From contig SLQM01000257.1 in the NCBI GenBank assembly GCA_007131435.1, forward strand, positions 1-10,280: 10,280 nucleotides of DNA, written 5' to 3'. Made by a program: the position numbers and the translations under genes. Position 1 is the stretch's first letter, and the number at the start of each line of letters is the position of its first letter. Below, piece after piece: positions 1-6,705 of this stretch. Below the pieces are notes generated by a model. That model ran no database searches. It was not told the DNA's origin and was given only the letters and a program-made list of their open reading frames with translations. Source of the stretch: Syntrophomonadaceae bacterium (GTDB taxonomy: Bacteria; Bacillota; Dethiobacteria; DTU022).

Positions 1-306
1 ATAGTCAACACCCAGGAACTTGAACCGCTGCCGGTTCTTACGGGAGAAGCTGAGTATTCAACTGGAATTCTTGAGGAAATTGAAGGTAAAGTTGGCCGGT
101 TAATAGCAGCTGAAGCGCTGTACATTGATCCCGTCAGCAAAAACCCACGCATGGTAAACACTTTTTTACTTGGTATTCTTGCTCAAACCATGGATTACGG
201 CAAAGATAAATGGTTCATGGTTATGGAGCAGGAGATCAAGGCTAAGCTGGTTGATATAAACAAGCAGGCTTTTGAAGCAGGCTGGCAGTTTGCCCAAAAA
301 GGTTAG
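1..306 (+). CDS. iorB: 2-oxoacid:ferredoxin oxidoreductase gamma-type subunit, probably indolepyruvate oxidoreductase beta subunit (3' end only)
   Basis: Only the last 101 codons are in the window; frame 1 is open from base 1 to a TAG stop. The visible start (IVNTQELEPLPVLTGEAEY) and the later segment (PRMVNTFLLGILAQT) match the C-terminal half of the POR gamma/IorB family, which in full is about 190-200 residues. In these enzymes this subunit works with a thiamine-diphosphate, iron-sulfur subunit to decarboxylate an aryl or branched 2-oxoacid oxidatively to an acyl-CoA with reduction of ferredoxin, in the cytoplasm. The partner subunit would lie upstream, outside the window. The NDP-forming acyl-CoA synthetase at the far right could use such acyl-CoA products, but the genes are 9 kb apart and on opposite strands. 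The indolepyruvate assignment is less certain than the family, since other 2-oxoacid oxidoreductase gamma subunits look similar. Confidence 0.7.
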   Translation: MVNTQELEPLPVLTGEAEYSTGILEEIEGKVGRLIAAEALYIDPVSKNPRMVNTFLLGILAQTMDYGKDKWFMVMEQEIKAKLVDINKQAFEAGWQFAQKG

Positions 307-356
307 CTTAGCTTCTTTTTTCATAATTACTTATTATATGCCCTGTTAATGGCAAT

Positions 357-396
357 AAAAGCGATCCACATTCAGCGGATCGCTTTTACTTTTTTT
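357..396 (+). terminator. Rho-independent terminator of the oxidoreductase gene
   Basis: An 11-bp perfect stem (357-367 with 377-387, core GCGATCC/GGATCGC flanked by AAAA/TTTT) encloses a 9-nt loop and is followed by seven T at 390-396. It lies about 50 bases after the TAG of the + strand gene. The convergent minus-strand mttB-like gene stops at 414, so the same hairpin may also help terminate that transcript, although in that direction the only T run is the four T within the stem. Confidence 0.85.
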
Positions 397-413
397 ATTT
401 GAGATTGAATAAC

Positions 414-1898
414 CTAAGCTGGACCGTAAGGCAGGTTTTCTACATTTAACTCTTTCATTATGTCCCGCACAACCCTGTCAAGCCCTGCTTTTCGCTCACC
501 ACCCAGCGATTCGGGGTTATGGGTTTCTTCAATTTCCTTAACCCTCTCCCGGGCCCTGGCAAAAGCATCTTTTTTACCCTCAGCTTCCCAACCGCCACGA
601 TCATGCCGATCCAGTACAGTAGATGGCATGAAGGATTCTGTTCTCATCCGTTGAAGGGTATGCTCACTTTCCAGGTAAACCCCACCAGGCCCTAAATCAT
701 TAATTACATCTATGGCCAGGGAATCAGCAGAACAGTCAATACCTTTTTGCAACCTTAATACCGTGCCGCATACTTCATGATCTATTACCAGTTTTTCAAG
801 ACTGAAGGTGTTAACAAAATCAAGTGCGCCAACACCGGAAATCATATTAATTCCAGCCAGCTGGGCAATGACGCCGCTAATTCCTGTTTCAATACCGGCT
901 TGAATATCAATTACCTTTGAGTCGCTAAGAGCAGCATAAGTGTGGGTCGGCATACCGAAATACTTACCCATTTGACTATAAGCAGCAGAAATCATCGTTG
1001 CCTCAATCGCGCTGAATGGCGTTGTACCATAACGCATGTCAAACTGAACCGGCGCTCCACCGTAAACTACAATAGTACCGGGATTTACTGCCTGGGCCAA
1101 TACCAGCCCGCTTAGAGTTTCAGCAGTATGAACAATTATCGAACCGGCAAGGGTTATCGGTGTAGCAGCACCCGGCATGGGCAGCGAAATGACTTCCAGG
1201 GGCACTCCAAAACGAGCACAATCGATAATGTTCTGGGCGCTGATACTAGTCCACTTTAGGGGCGGGGAAGGGCAGATGTCAAAAACAGCTCTTGGCTTCG
1301 CAGCCAACTCATCCTCACCGCCAACTACGGCTGCGAGCATATCCCGCATGTGTCTTACACCGGGAACTGTAAATGCACCAGTTATAACTGCCTTTGGTGA
1401 ATTAACCAGGCACAGGTAGAGGCGATAGCTGTCTCCTATTAATTCAGGCACATCATAACATACAACAGATGTGGACTGTAGGTGTACATTCTGGAGGGCA
1501 TCATTTACCCTGCTGATTCGCACCAGATCTTCCGATCGTGTACTTCGCACAGTCTTCCCGTCCGATTCCATGAATTTGATCAGCGAGGAGCCCGGGTCAA
1601 AATGGATATTGTTACCGCTCATGTCCGCCGCAAGCTCACCATCGCGGTTGAATAGCTGGAAGCCTGACGGGGCAAGCTTCACTGCATCATCTACCATCTG
1701 TGAGCTGATTTTAGCAATTCTTTTATCATGATCAACAACCGCCCCTTTCCCTTTCAATATATCCAGGGCCTCTTTTGACTCGAACTTAATACCGGTGTTT
1801 TCCAAGATATAAAGAGCTTTTTCATGAATCAGCTTTATATCTTCTTCCCCTAACAGTCGCAGCCTTGGCTGGCTGTCAAATTTATATTTTCCCATCAT
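414..1898 (-). CDS. MttB-superfamily (trimethylamine methyltransferase family) corrinoid methyltransferase, non-pyrrolysine type
   Basis: The product is 494 aa, the usual size for MttB-family TIM-barrel methyltransferases. Family hallmarks include PMPGAATPITLAG at 241-253, VNPGTIVVYGG at 271-281 and SDSKVIDIQAG at 325-335. Relatives transfer a methyl group from a quaternary or tertiary amine to a cognate corrinoid protein. Homologues lacking pyrrolysine, such as MtgB, act on glycine betaine, and others on proline betaine, carnitine or butyrobetaine. The reading frame has no internal TAG, so trimethylamine is unlikely and a quaternary amine is the better guess; the substrate cannot be read from sequence. 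AGGAGG lies 6 bases before the first ATG and 9 before an adjacent second ATG, so either may start. It stops with TAG; reading through would add 13 codons to a TGA inside the terminator stem. It is 92 bases downstream of kamA on the same strand, and no corrinoid-protein gene is adjacent. Confidence 0.88.
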   Translation of the reverse strand: MMGKYKFDSQPRLRLLGEEDIKLIHEKALYILENTGIKFESKEALDILKGKGAVVDHDKRIAKISSQMVDDAVKLAPSGFQLFNRDGELAADMSGNNIHFDPGSSLIKFMESDGKTVRSTRSEDLVRISRVNDALQNVHLQSTSVVCYDVPELIGDSYRLYLCLVNSPKAVITGAFTVPGVRHMRDMLAAVVGGEDELAAKPRAVFDICPSPPLKWTSISAQNIIDCARFGVPLEVISLPMPGAATPITLAGSIIVHTAETLSGLVLAQAVNPGTIVVYGGAPVQFDMRYGTTPFSAIEATMISAAYSQMGKYFGMPTHTYAALSDSKVIDIQAGIETGISGVIAQLAGINMISGVGALDFVNTFSLEKLVIDHEVCGTVLRLQKGIDCSADSLAIDVINDLGPGGVYLESEHTLQRMRTESFMPSTVLDRHDRGGWEAEGKKDAFARARERVKEIEETHNPESLGGERKAGLDRVVRDIMKELNVENLPYGPA

Positions 1899-1990
1899 TA
1901 ATTACCTCCTGCAATGTATATAACTAAGCGTAGATGCTTCACATTGCGAATACTAAGTTGTTAAGTTGCACAGATCATACTGTTACCGTA

Positions 1991-3229
1991 CTATTTTTCT
2001 TTTTTTACCGATGGTTCCATACCGATCGCCCTGCCGTTTAGAAGCGAAGCCACACCAAGGTCGTAGCTATTATGTGTTCCACCACAGATAGTACACGGTT
2101 TGTCCGGGTCCACTTCCCTTTTTGGCTCGGTATATGAGTACATTCCGCCTTCAAAATTGCGCACAACAACCCTGTGCGGCGACTGGCTGATCATGTATTG
2201 AGGCATAACGGGTATTTTGCCGCCGCCGCCAGGCGCATCAACAACAAAAGTAGGAACTCCCAAACCGGTGGTGTGGCCGCGCAGGTTTTCTATTACCTCT
2301 ATGCCTGCACCTACAGATGTCCTGAAGTGTTCAATCCCCTGGGACAGGTCGCACTGGTAGATGTAATAGGGGCGAACCCTTATTTTAAGCATTTCATGGC
2401 TTAGCTTTTTCATCAACTGCGGACAGTCATTAACCCCGGCCAATAGAACAGACTGGTTGCCCAGCGGTATGCCTGCGTCAGCCAGGCGGGCGCAGGCAGC
2501 AGATGATACTTCGTTAATTTCCTTCGGGTGGTTAAAATGCATATTCAGGTATACAGGATGATATTTCGAAAGCATATCACATAGCTCTTTAGTTATTCTC
2601 TGGGGCATAACAACAGGCGCCCGGCTGCCGAAGCGGACCATTTCCACGTGATCTATGGCCCGCAGCTCTTTTAAAATATGTTCTATCAGGTCATCACCGA
2701 TTAATAGGCCGTCACCACCTGATATTAAAACGTCACGCACTGCGGGCGTATTTCTGATATACTCGATTGCGGCATCAATCTGGGCCCTGTTGCGCGCCCT
2801 GTCCTGCCCACCAGCCATGCGGCGGCGGGTGCAGTGGCGGCAATACATTGAACACTGGTCGGTTACCAGCAGCAGCACGCGATCCGGGTAACGGTGTGTC
2901 AGTCCCTCGACTGGAGAATCAACATCTTCATGCAGGGGATCAGCCATGTCAGAACCCGAACGGTGTAGCTCATGATATGTGGGAACTGCCTGCTTCCTAA
3001 CCGGGCAGTTGCGGTCTTTAGGGTCCATTAAGGATGCATAATACGGGGTAATAGCCATCCTGAATGTCTGCAGACATTTTTCAACGCCCTCGGCTTCTTC
3101 GTCGTTTAGCTCAATAACCTGCTTTAGATCTTTAAGAGAGGTAATCCGGTTGCGCACCTGCCAGTGCCAGTCATTCCATTGTTCCGGAGTTACATCTTTC
3201 CATAAAGGTATTTCACGGTAGTCACGCAT
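1991..3229 (-). CDS. kamA: Lysine 2,3-aminomutase (radical SAM, PLP-dependent)
   Basis: The product is 412 aa and closely resembles the clostridial enzyme that converts L-lysine to L-beta-lysine (3,6-diaminohexanoate). Visible hallmarks are the radical-SAM cluster motif C126-x3-C130-x2-C133 (CSMYCRHC), SGGD at 170-173, and the PLP lysine K338 in APGGGGK. The two aspartates that hold the lysine side-chain amine in KamA are both present: D294 in IYQCDLS and D331 in TFVVDAP. Glutamate 2,3-aminomutases replace these, so lysine is the likely substrate. Near the C-terminus CTIC (C379, C382) and C269 keep three of the four zinc ligands known in the clostridial enzyme; the fourth position appears to be Lys377. 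Start ATG has GGGAG 8 bases upstream. The stop is TAG, with a TAA nine codons later. It lies between a GNAT gene and an mttB homologue on the same strand, a likely operon. Beta-lysine could feed lysine fermentation or N-acetyl-beta-lysine osmolyte synthesis; no other lysine-fermentation genes are visible. Confidence 0.93.
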   Translation of the reverse strand: MRDYREIPLWKDVTPEQWNDWHWQVRNRITSLKDLKQVIELNDEEAEGVEKCLQTFRMAITPYYASLMDPKDRNCPVRKQAVPTYHELHRSGSDMADPLHEDVDSPVEGLTHRYPDRVLLLVTDQCSMYCRHCTRRRMAGGQDRARNRAQIDAAIEYIRNTPAVRDVLISGGDGLLIGDDLIEHILKELRAIDHVEMVRFGSRAPVVMPQRITKELCDMLSKYHPVYLNMHFNHPKEINEVSSAACARLADAGIPLGNQSVLLAGVNDCPQLMKKLSHEMLKIRVRPYYIYQCDLSQGIEHFRTSVGAGIEVIENLRGHTTGLGVPTFVVDAPGGGGKIPVMPQYMISQSPHRVVVRNFEGGMYSYTEPKREVDPDKPCTICGGTHNSYDLGVASLLNGRAIGMEPSVKKEK

Positions 3230-3316
3230 GATAAGCGCTCCCTTCTATTCTTTTCTAAGCTTGCAATATCGTAAACCTGCCTGGATGATACTAAGTTTTA
3301 ATCACTAAACACAAAG

Positions 3317-3760
3317 CTAATGGAGAGACAGACTGTAAGAAACGGAATCAGTAGTAAAACCCAGCTTCTCGTATAGTTTACGGGCCCCGTGGTTGCCATT
3401 AAGGGTATTTAGCTCTAACCTGCTTAAATTATGCTCACGGGCAGCGTCTATAATGTGCTGGAGCAGGTGATAAGCTAAACCGCGCGCCCTGTATTGAGGA
3501 TCAATTATCACATCTTCTATATGCCCGTAATAATTATCATTCCAGGTTGAATAATGGCCCATGTGCAGGCTGGCAGTGCCGGTAACCACACCTTCATTCA
3601 GGATGATAAAAACCAGCACTTTGTGGGGGTTATTGATACAGAAATGAAAGCTGCGCCTGAGGACTTCGGGGCTGGCCTGGGCATTGTAAAACTTAAGCAG
3701 CATTGTCCAGAGGCGGCAGACATCAATTTCGTCAGCAGCATTTGCCGGTCTAATTTCCAA
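3317..3760 (-). CDS. GNAT-family N-acetyltransferase
   Basis: The product is 147 aa with a single GNAT fold. Beta4/motif A reads VIIDPQYRARGLAYHLL (84-100), containing the acetyl-CoA pyrophosphate-binding R-x-x-G-x-A (91-96). The late motif is ARKLYEKLGF (126-135). The start is TTG at 3758-3760, preceded by GAGG 9 bases away; no suitable ATG is near. It is 87 bases upstream of kamA on the same strand and probably first in that operon. This position suggests, but does not prove, acetylation of beta-lysine or another amine. Known beta-lysine acetyltransferases (AblB) are considerably longer, roughly 270 aa, so it is not a canonical AblB. The stop is TAG, backed up by TAG-TGA four codons later. 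The substrate is unknown. Confidence 0.8.
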   Translation of the reverse strand: MEIRPANAADEIDVCRLWTMLLKFYNAQASPEVLRRSFHFCINNPHKVLVFIILNEGVVTGTASLHMGHYSTWNDNYYGHIEDVIIDPQYRARGLAYHLLQHIIDAAREHNLSRLELNTLNGNHGARKLYEKLGFTTDSVSYSLSLH

Positions 3761-3801
3761 TATTTCTTACCTCGCCCAGAAAAATTCTTAACACCTTTAC
3801 T

Positions 3802-3862
3802 ATTGTATCAAATAATTGTTTGCAAAGTAAGAATTTTTGAGGGGAGGAAATAAAAATGTCAA
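3802..3862 (-). promoter_or_regulatory. Candidate promoter region for the GNAT-kamA-mttB operon
   Basis: Two alternatives are visible on the minus strand. One is a perfect -35 TTGACA (3857-3862) with a weak -10 AAAAAT (3833-3838) at 18-base spacing. The other is a better -10, TACAAT (3802-3807), with a poor -35 TTACTT at 17 bases; its transcript would start about 35 bases before the TTG start. The region is AT-rich and lies between the GNAT start and the next hairpin, so a promoter is expected here. The exact element is uncertain. Confidence 0.35.
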
Positions 3863-3903
3863 GTGAAAAGTAGCGGCTAAACCTGCGCAGTTTCAGGCAT
3901 CTT

Positions 3904-3936
3904 AAAAAGAGCCGGCCCTGTTCAGGCCGGCTCTTT
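3904..3936 (-). terminator. Rho-independent terminator of the nhaC-type gene
   Basis: A perfect 12-bp GC-rich stem (3906-3917 with 3925-3936, core GAGCCGGCC/GGCCGGCTC) has a 7-nt loop. Read on the minus strand it ends in five T (3904-3908 on the + strand are A). It sits 46 bases after the TAA of the antiporter gene and separates that transcript from the GNAT-kamA-mttB operon. Confidence 0.85.
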
Positions 3937-3981
3937 AATAAACTTCTTATCGTAACCCGTCATGCTGAGCAAAACAGATTA

Positions 3982-5550
3982 TTATTTACCTGCGGCTTTA
4001 ATATCTTCAACAGTTGCCGTAGATTTACCGACAAACCTGACAAAGACAATTAAGACGATAACACCGACAACAATAGAAATAATCGGCGGCACGCCAAACC
4101 CTGCAGGGATAAAACCAAAAATAGCTGCTACGACGGCACCTGTAACTGCATAAGGTATCTGGGTGCGGACGTGGTCGATATGGTCAGCTCCGGCACCGGT
4201 GGAAGAAAGAATGGTGGTGTCGGAAAGCGGTGAGCAGTGGTCGCCGAAAATGGCCCCGGTTAAAACCGCTGCCAGGGTCGGAACCAGCGCTGCTTCCCCG
4301 CCTAAGGCAAAAGCTACGGGAATAGCCAGCGGGGTAACAATACCCATTGTTCCCCAGGAAGTTCCCATGGCGAAAGCCATGAAACAGGAAAGAATGAAGA
4401 TTAAGAGCGGCAGGAATGCATATGTTAAGCCGGTTCTTTCAACCATCGCTACCAGGTAATCTGCTGCGCCCAGTTCTCCGGATACATAACTGAGTGACCA
4501 GGCCAGGACCAGGATAATCAGGGCAGGGAATACAGATTTTGCCCCGTTTATAATGGTATCGATTGCTTCCTGTAAAGGAACAATTTTCTGGGCTAACACC
4601 ATAATCAGGGTTACCAGGGCACCAAGGCTCGAAGCCCAGAGCAGCACAACTGAAGAATCAGCGTCACCGAAGGCATCCATGAAGCTGGCGCCTGCCGGCC
4701 CGCCTCCCTCGATCCAAAGGCCTACGAATGTAGCAATTATAATTACCAGCACTGGAATTACAAAGTTAAACCAGCGTAGTGGCGTTCCTTCTGCAGGTTG
4801 TAAAACTTCAGTATCTGTAGCTGATAAAGGTACTGCTCCATCTCTTAATAGTTTTCCTTCGGTGCGAGCTCTTTTTTCCGCAGCATACATCGGGCCATAG
4901 TCTTTCATCGTAATAGAAAGAATCAGGACCAGGGCAATGGCGAAAATGCTGTAGAAACGGTAAGGGATACTCTGCAGGAAGATCAGGTAAACCGGGGCTT
5001 CTTCCATACCGATCGTTGCAAATCCTTCACCTATAACTCCCAGTTCAAAACCGATCCAGGTTGAAATCAGGGCAATTGTTGCAATCGGCGCTGCGGTGGA
5101 GTCGATAACATAGGAAAGCTTTTCCCTTGATATTTTCAGTTTATCAGTTATCGGCCGTGCAGTGTTACCGGCAATTATACAGCTTGCATAATCATCAAAA
5201 AAGATAATCATACCCATTAACCAGGCCGATAACATTCCACCGCGGACTGTTTTAGCTTTTGCGGCCAGGGCATTTGCTATAGCCAGCGCACCTCCGGATT
5301 TGGTAACAAGACCCAGGGTGCCTGCAATAATCATCGTAAAGATCAGTATTGCAGCATACCAGGGATCAGCTGCACTTTCAAGGACGTATGTATCAATAGA
5401 ACGGAAAAACCCTTCAATCGGGCTGGCATGCAGGAAAGTCGCGCCAAGCCATACAGCTATGAATAGAGAAATAATAACCTGGCGGGTAGCTATTGCTAAA
5501 ACAATAGCTAGAAGAGGTGGCAAAATAGAAAGAAAGCCATAACCATCCAT
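3982..5550 (-). CDS. nhaC: NhaC-family Na+/H+ antiporter (or related NhaC-fold exchanger)
   Basis: The product is 522 aa of mostly hydrophobic sequence with about 11-12 predicted membrane segments, an integral inner-membrane protein. Typical NhaC-family segments are FFDDYASCIIAGNTARPITD, AMGTSWGTMGIVTPLAIP and GAIFGDHCSPLSDTTILSSTG, carrying conserved Asp, Asn, His and Ser residues in or near membrane segments. The family exchanges Na+ for H+, and some members couple organic acids or amino acids to Na+, so an amino-acid or organic-acid exchanger cannot be excluded. I prefer the ATG at 5550 over the TTG at 5556, because AGGAGG lies 9 bases from the former and only 3 from the latter. It is transcribed alone, with its own terminator downstream and a divergent gene upstream. 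Its location beside kamA and a methylamine or betaine methyltransferase fits Na+-rich or alkaline living, by inference. Confidence 0.85.
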   Translation of the reverse strand: MDGYGFLSILPPLLAIVLAIATRQVIISLFIAVWLGATFLHASPIEGFFRSIDTYVLESAADPWYAAILIFTMIIAGTLGLVTKSGGALAIANALAAKAKTVRGGMLSAWLMGMIIFFDDYASCIIAGNTARPITDKLKISREKLSYVIDSTAAPIATIALISTWIGFELGVIGEGFATIGMEEAPVYLIFLQSIPYRFYSIFAIALVLILSITMKDYGPMYAAEKRARTEGKLLRDGAVPLSATDTEVLQPAEGTPLRWFNFVIPVLVIIIATFVGLWIEGGGPAGASFMDAFGDADSSVVLLWASSLGALVTLIMVLAQKIVPLQEAIDTIINGAKSVFPALIILVLAWSLSYVSGELGAADYLVAMVERTGLTYAFLPLLIFILSCFMAFAMGTSWGTMGIVTPLAIPVAFALGGEAALVPTLAAVLTGAIFGDHCSPLSDTTILSSTGAGADHIDHVRTQIPYAVTGAVVAAIFGFIPAGFGVPPIISIVVGVIVLIVFVRFVGKSTATVEDIKAAGK

Positions 5551-5559
5551 AAACAATTA

Positions 5560-5565
5560 CCTCCT
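5560..5565 (-). promoter_or_regulatory. Ribosome binding site deciding the nhaC start
   Basis: AGGAGG on the minus strand is 9 bases from ATG 5548-5550 but only 3 bases from the TTG at 5554-5556, which supports the ATG start. An AT-only stretch with a TATAAT (5569-5574) is immediately upstream but has no convincing -35 partner. Confidence 0.75.
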
Positions 5566-5724
5566 ATAATTATAATATAATGAGTCACATAAAATTCAGC
5601 TGCTGAAAGACCTAACCCTCCTTTCCCAGCTTTAATCAACCTTTCGATCTATATAAATTCTCTAATTCTTCTAATATTCCTGCCTGTAAAATAGCAAATT
5701 ATATCAATTTAGCTTAAATAGTTG

Positions 5725-5730
5725 TATAAT
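5725..5730 (+). promoter_or_regulatory. Candidate -10 element for the CvpA-like gene
   Basis: A perfect TATAAT lies just before the first possible ATG (5732). No good -35 lies 16-18 bases upstream. If transcription starts about 7 bases downstream (near 5737), the ATG at 5732 would be outside the transcript, which argues for translation from 5753 or 5768. Confidence 0.4.
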
Positions 5731-5752
5731 AATGCCCGGGAGTGATTGCTCA

Positions 5753-6616
5753 ATGTTTCCAGGTAATATGAACTGGCTTGATATAATCATAGCTATTATC
5801 CTATTCATCTCTATCCTGCAGGGAATCAGGGTCGGATTAATACGCAGCGCTTTTAGTATTGCCGGAATTATTTTGGGATTATTTTTTGCCGTTAGCTTTT
5901 ATACTTTCGGCAGTGAATTGCTATTGCGCTACATTAACCTTCCCCCATTTTTTGCCGATGCTGTTAGCTTTTTATTCATTTTTTCCTTCAGTTCAGTGCT
6001 TATTCATTTTCTAGGCAACCTTTTTTCATTTATCACCCGCATCAGTTTAATCAGGCTTGCTGATAAAGCAGGCGGTAGTGTTGCAGGGCTTTTTATAGGG
6101 CTGGCACTTGTAGCTGTAATGCTTATACTGCTCACAGCCTTTCCCGTATACGGCGAATTCCAAGACCATTTAGAACAATCTTTTTTAGCCCCGCAAATAG
6201 TTGAACATACTGTTTTAATATATGACGAAGTTTCCGACCTATTTTCTTTACGCTTGCCCCGCCTGACCGCTCATCCTGAAAATATTAGCGAGATTTTAAA
6301 CCCTTCAAATGGCCTCGGCGAGCATTACAGTGTGGATTTTGAAGGACTTGATGGAGCTGAATGTTTTGTCTGTGGTGGGGAAGTCGAATTTTTAGGCTAT
6401 CTTGAAAATGGCAAAGGCGCCAGATCACCAAAATTTATCTGCACAGACTGCAGTCGCACCAGTGACGGCTGCCAAACCTATGAAGGATACCACCAGATGT
6501 ATCACCAGTGCCCTGTTGAACTTGGCAACATCGGTTACCGTCTCGATTGCGGTATATGGACCAACAACAGCTATCACCGGCCTATCGGCCCCTGCCCGGT
6601 CTGCGGGATCGAATAA
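5753..6616 (+). CDS. CvpA-like membrane protein with C-terminal cysteine-rich zinc-ribbon-like domain
   Basis: The product is 287 aa from the ATG at 5753. Residues 6-130 hold about four hydrophobic helices and begin MNWLDIIIAIILFISILQG, with QGIRVGLIRSAFS next, as in CvpA (colicin V production) family proteins. A polar linker (about 135-200) follows. The last 85 residues are cysteine-rich: CFVC (204/207), CTDC (230/233), C240, C253, C266 and CPVC (281/284), with His247 and His251 between, suggesting one or two zinc-binding modules. Ordinary CvpA proteins lack this tail. The role of CvpA in Firmicutes is poorly known. Start choice: GGGAG is 10 bases before 5753; AGG is only 4 bases before ATG 5768, where the family sequence proper begins; ATG 5732 has no ribosome site and overlaps a TATAAT. 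It is divergent from nhaC and convergent with mtbB. The stop is TAA. Confidence 0.72.
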   Translation: MFPGNMNWLDIIIAIILFISILQGIRVGLIRSAFSIAGIILGLFFAVSFYTFGSELLLRYINLPPFFADAVSFLFIFSFSSVLIHFLGNLFSFITRISLIRLADKAGGSVAGLFIGLALVAVMLILLTAFPVYGEFQDHLEQSFLAPQIVEHTVLIYDEVSDLFSLRLPRLTAHPENISEILNPSNGLGEHYSVDFEGLDGAECFVCGGEVEFLGYLENGKGARSPKFICTDCSRTSDGCQTYEGYHQMYHQCPVELGNIGYRLDCGIWTNNSYHRPIGPCPVCGIE

Positions 6617-6620
6617 TAAA

Positions 6621-6661
6621 TGACAAGGGGACGTACCATTTGTCAACTTTTTAGCTGACAA
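6621..6661. repeat. REP-like imperfect palindrome, possible bidirectional terminator
   Basis: Bases 6621-6645 form an imperfect 25-base palindrome: TGACAA at the left end, TTGTCA at the right, with GG-ACGT-CC symmetry in the middle. ACTTTTT follows, so the + strand transcript could end here as a rho-independent-like terminator. A third arm TGACAA (6656-6661) can pair alternatively with TTGTCA (6640-6645). From memory, GGGGACGTACC-type palindromes flanked by TGACAA/TTGTCA recur in anaerobic Firmicutes and some other genomes near small IS200-like (REP-associated) transposases. Only one copy is in the window, so the repeat status is inferred. It sits between two convergent genes. Confidence 0.6.
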
Positions 6662-6705
6662 TTTCTGCGCCCCCCATTTATAAGCAGTCTTATCAGTTCT
6701 TTCCT

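Noticed and set aside
1991..3229. Glutamate 2,3-aminomutase as an alternative for the KamA homologue
   Set aside because: Both aspartates used for lysine side-chain binding (D294, D331) are kept, whereas glutamate mutases replace them.
5636..5698. Minus-strand peptide resembling the end of a Spo0E-like regulator (GILEELENLYRSKG)
   Set aside because: Only 20 codons after an in-frame TAA and no ATG, GTG or TTG start; too short and startless. It may be an old remnant, but nothing supports a gene.
5557..5752. Lysine riboswitch or other structured leader before nhaC
   Set aside because: The 196-base divergent gap is AT-rich with only a weak AGCTG/CAGCT pairing; I did not find L-box, cobalamin or other conserved riboswitch cores.
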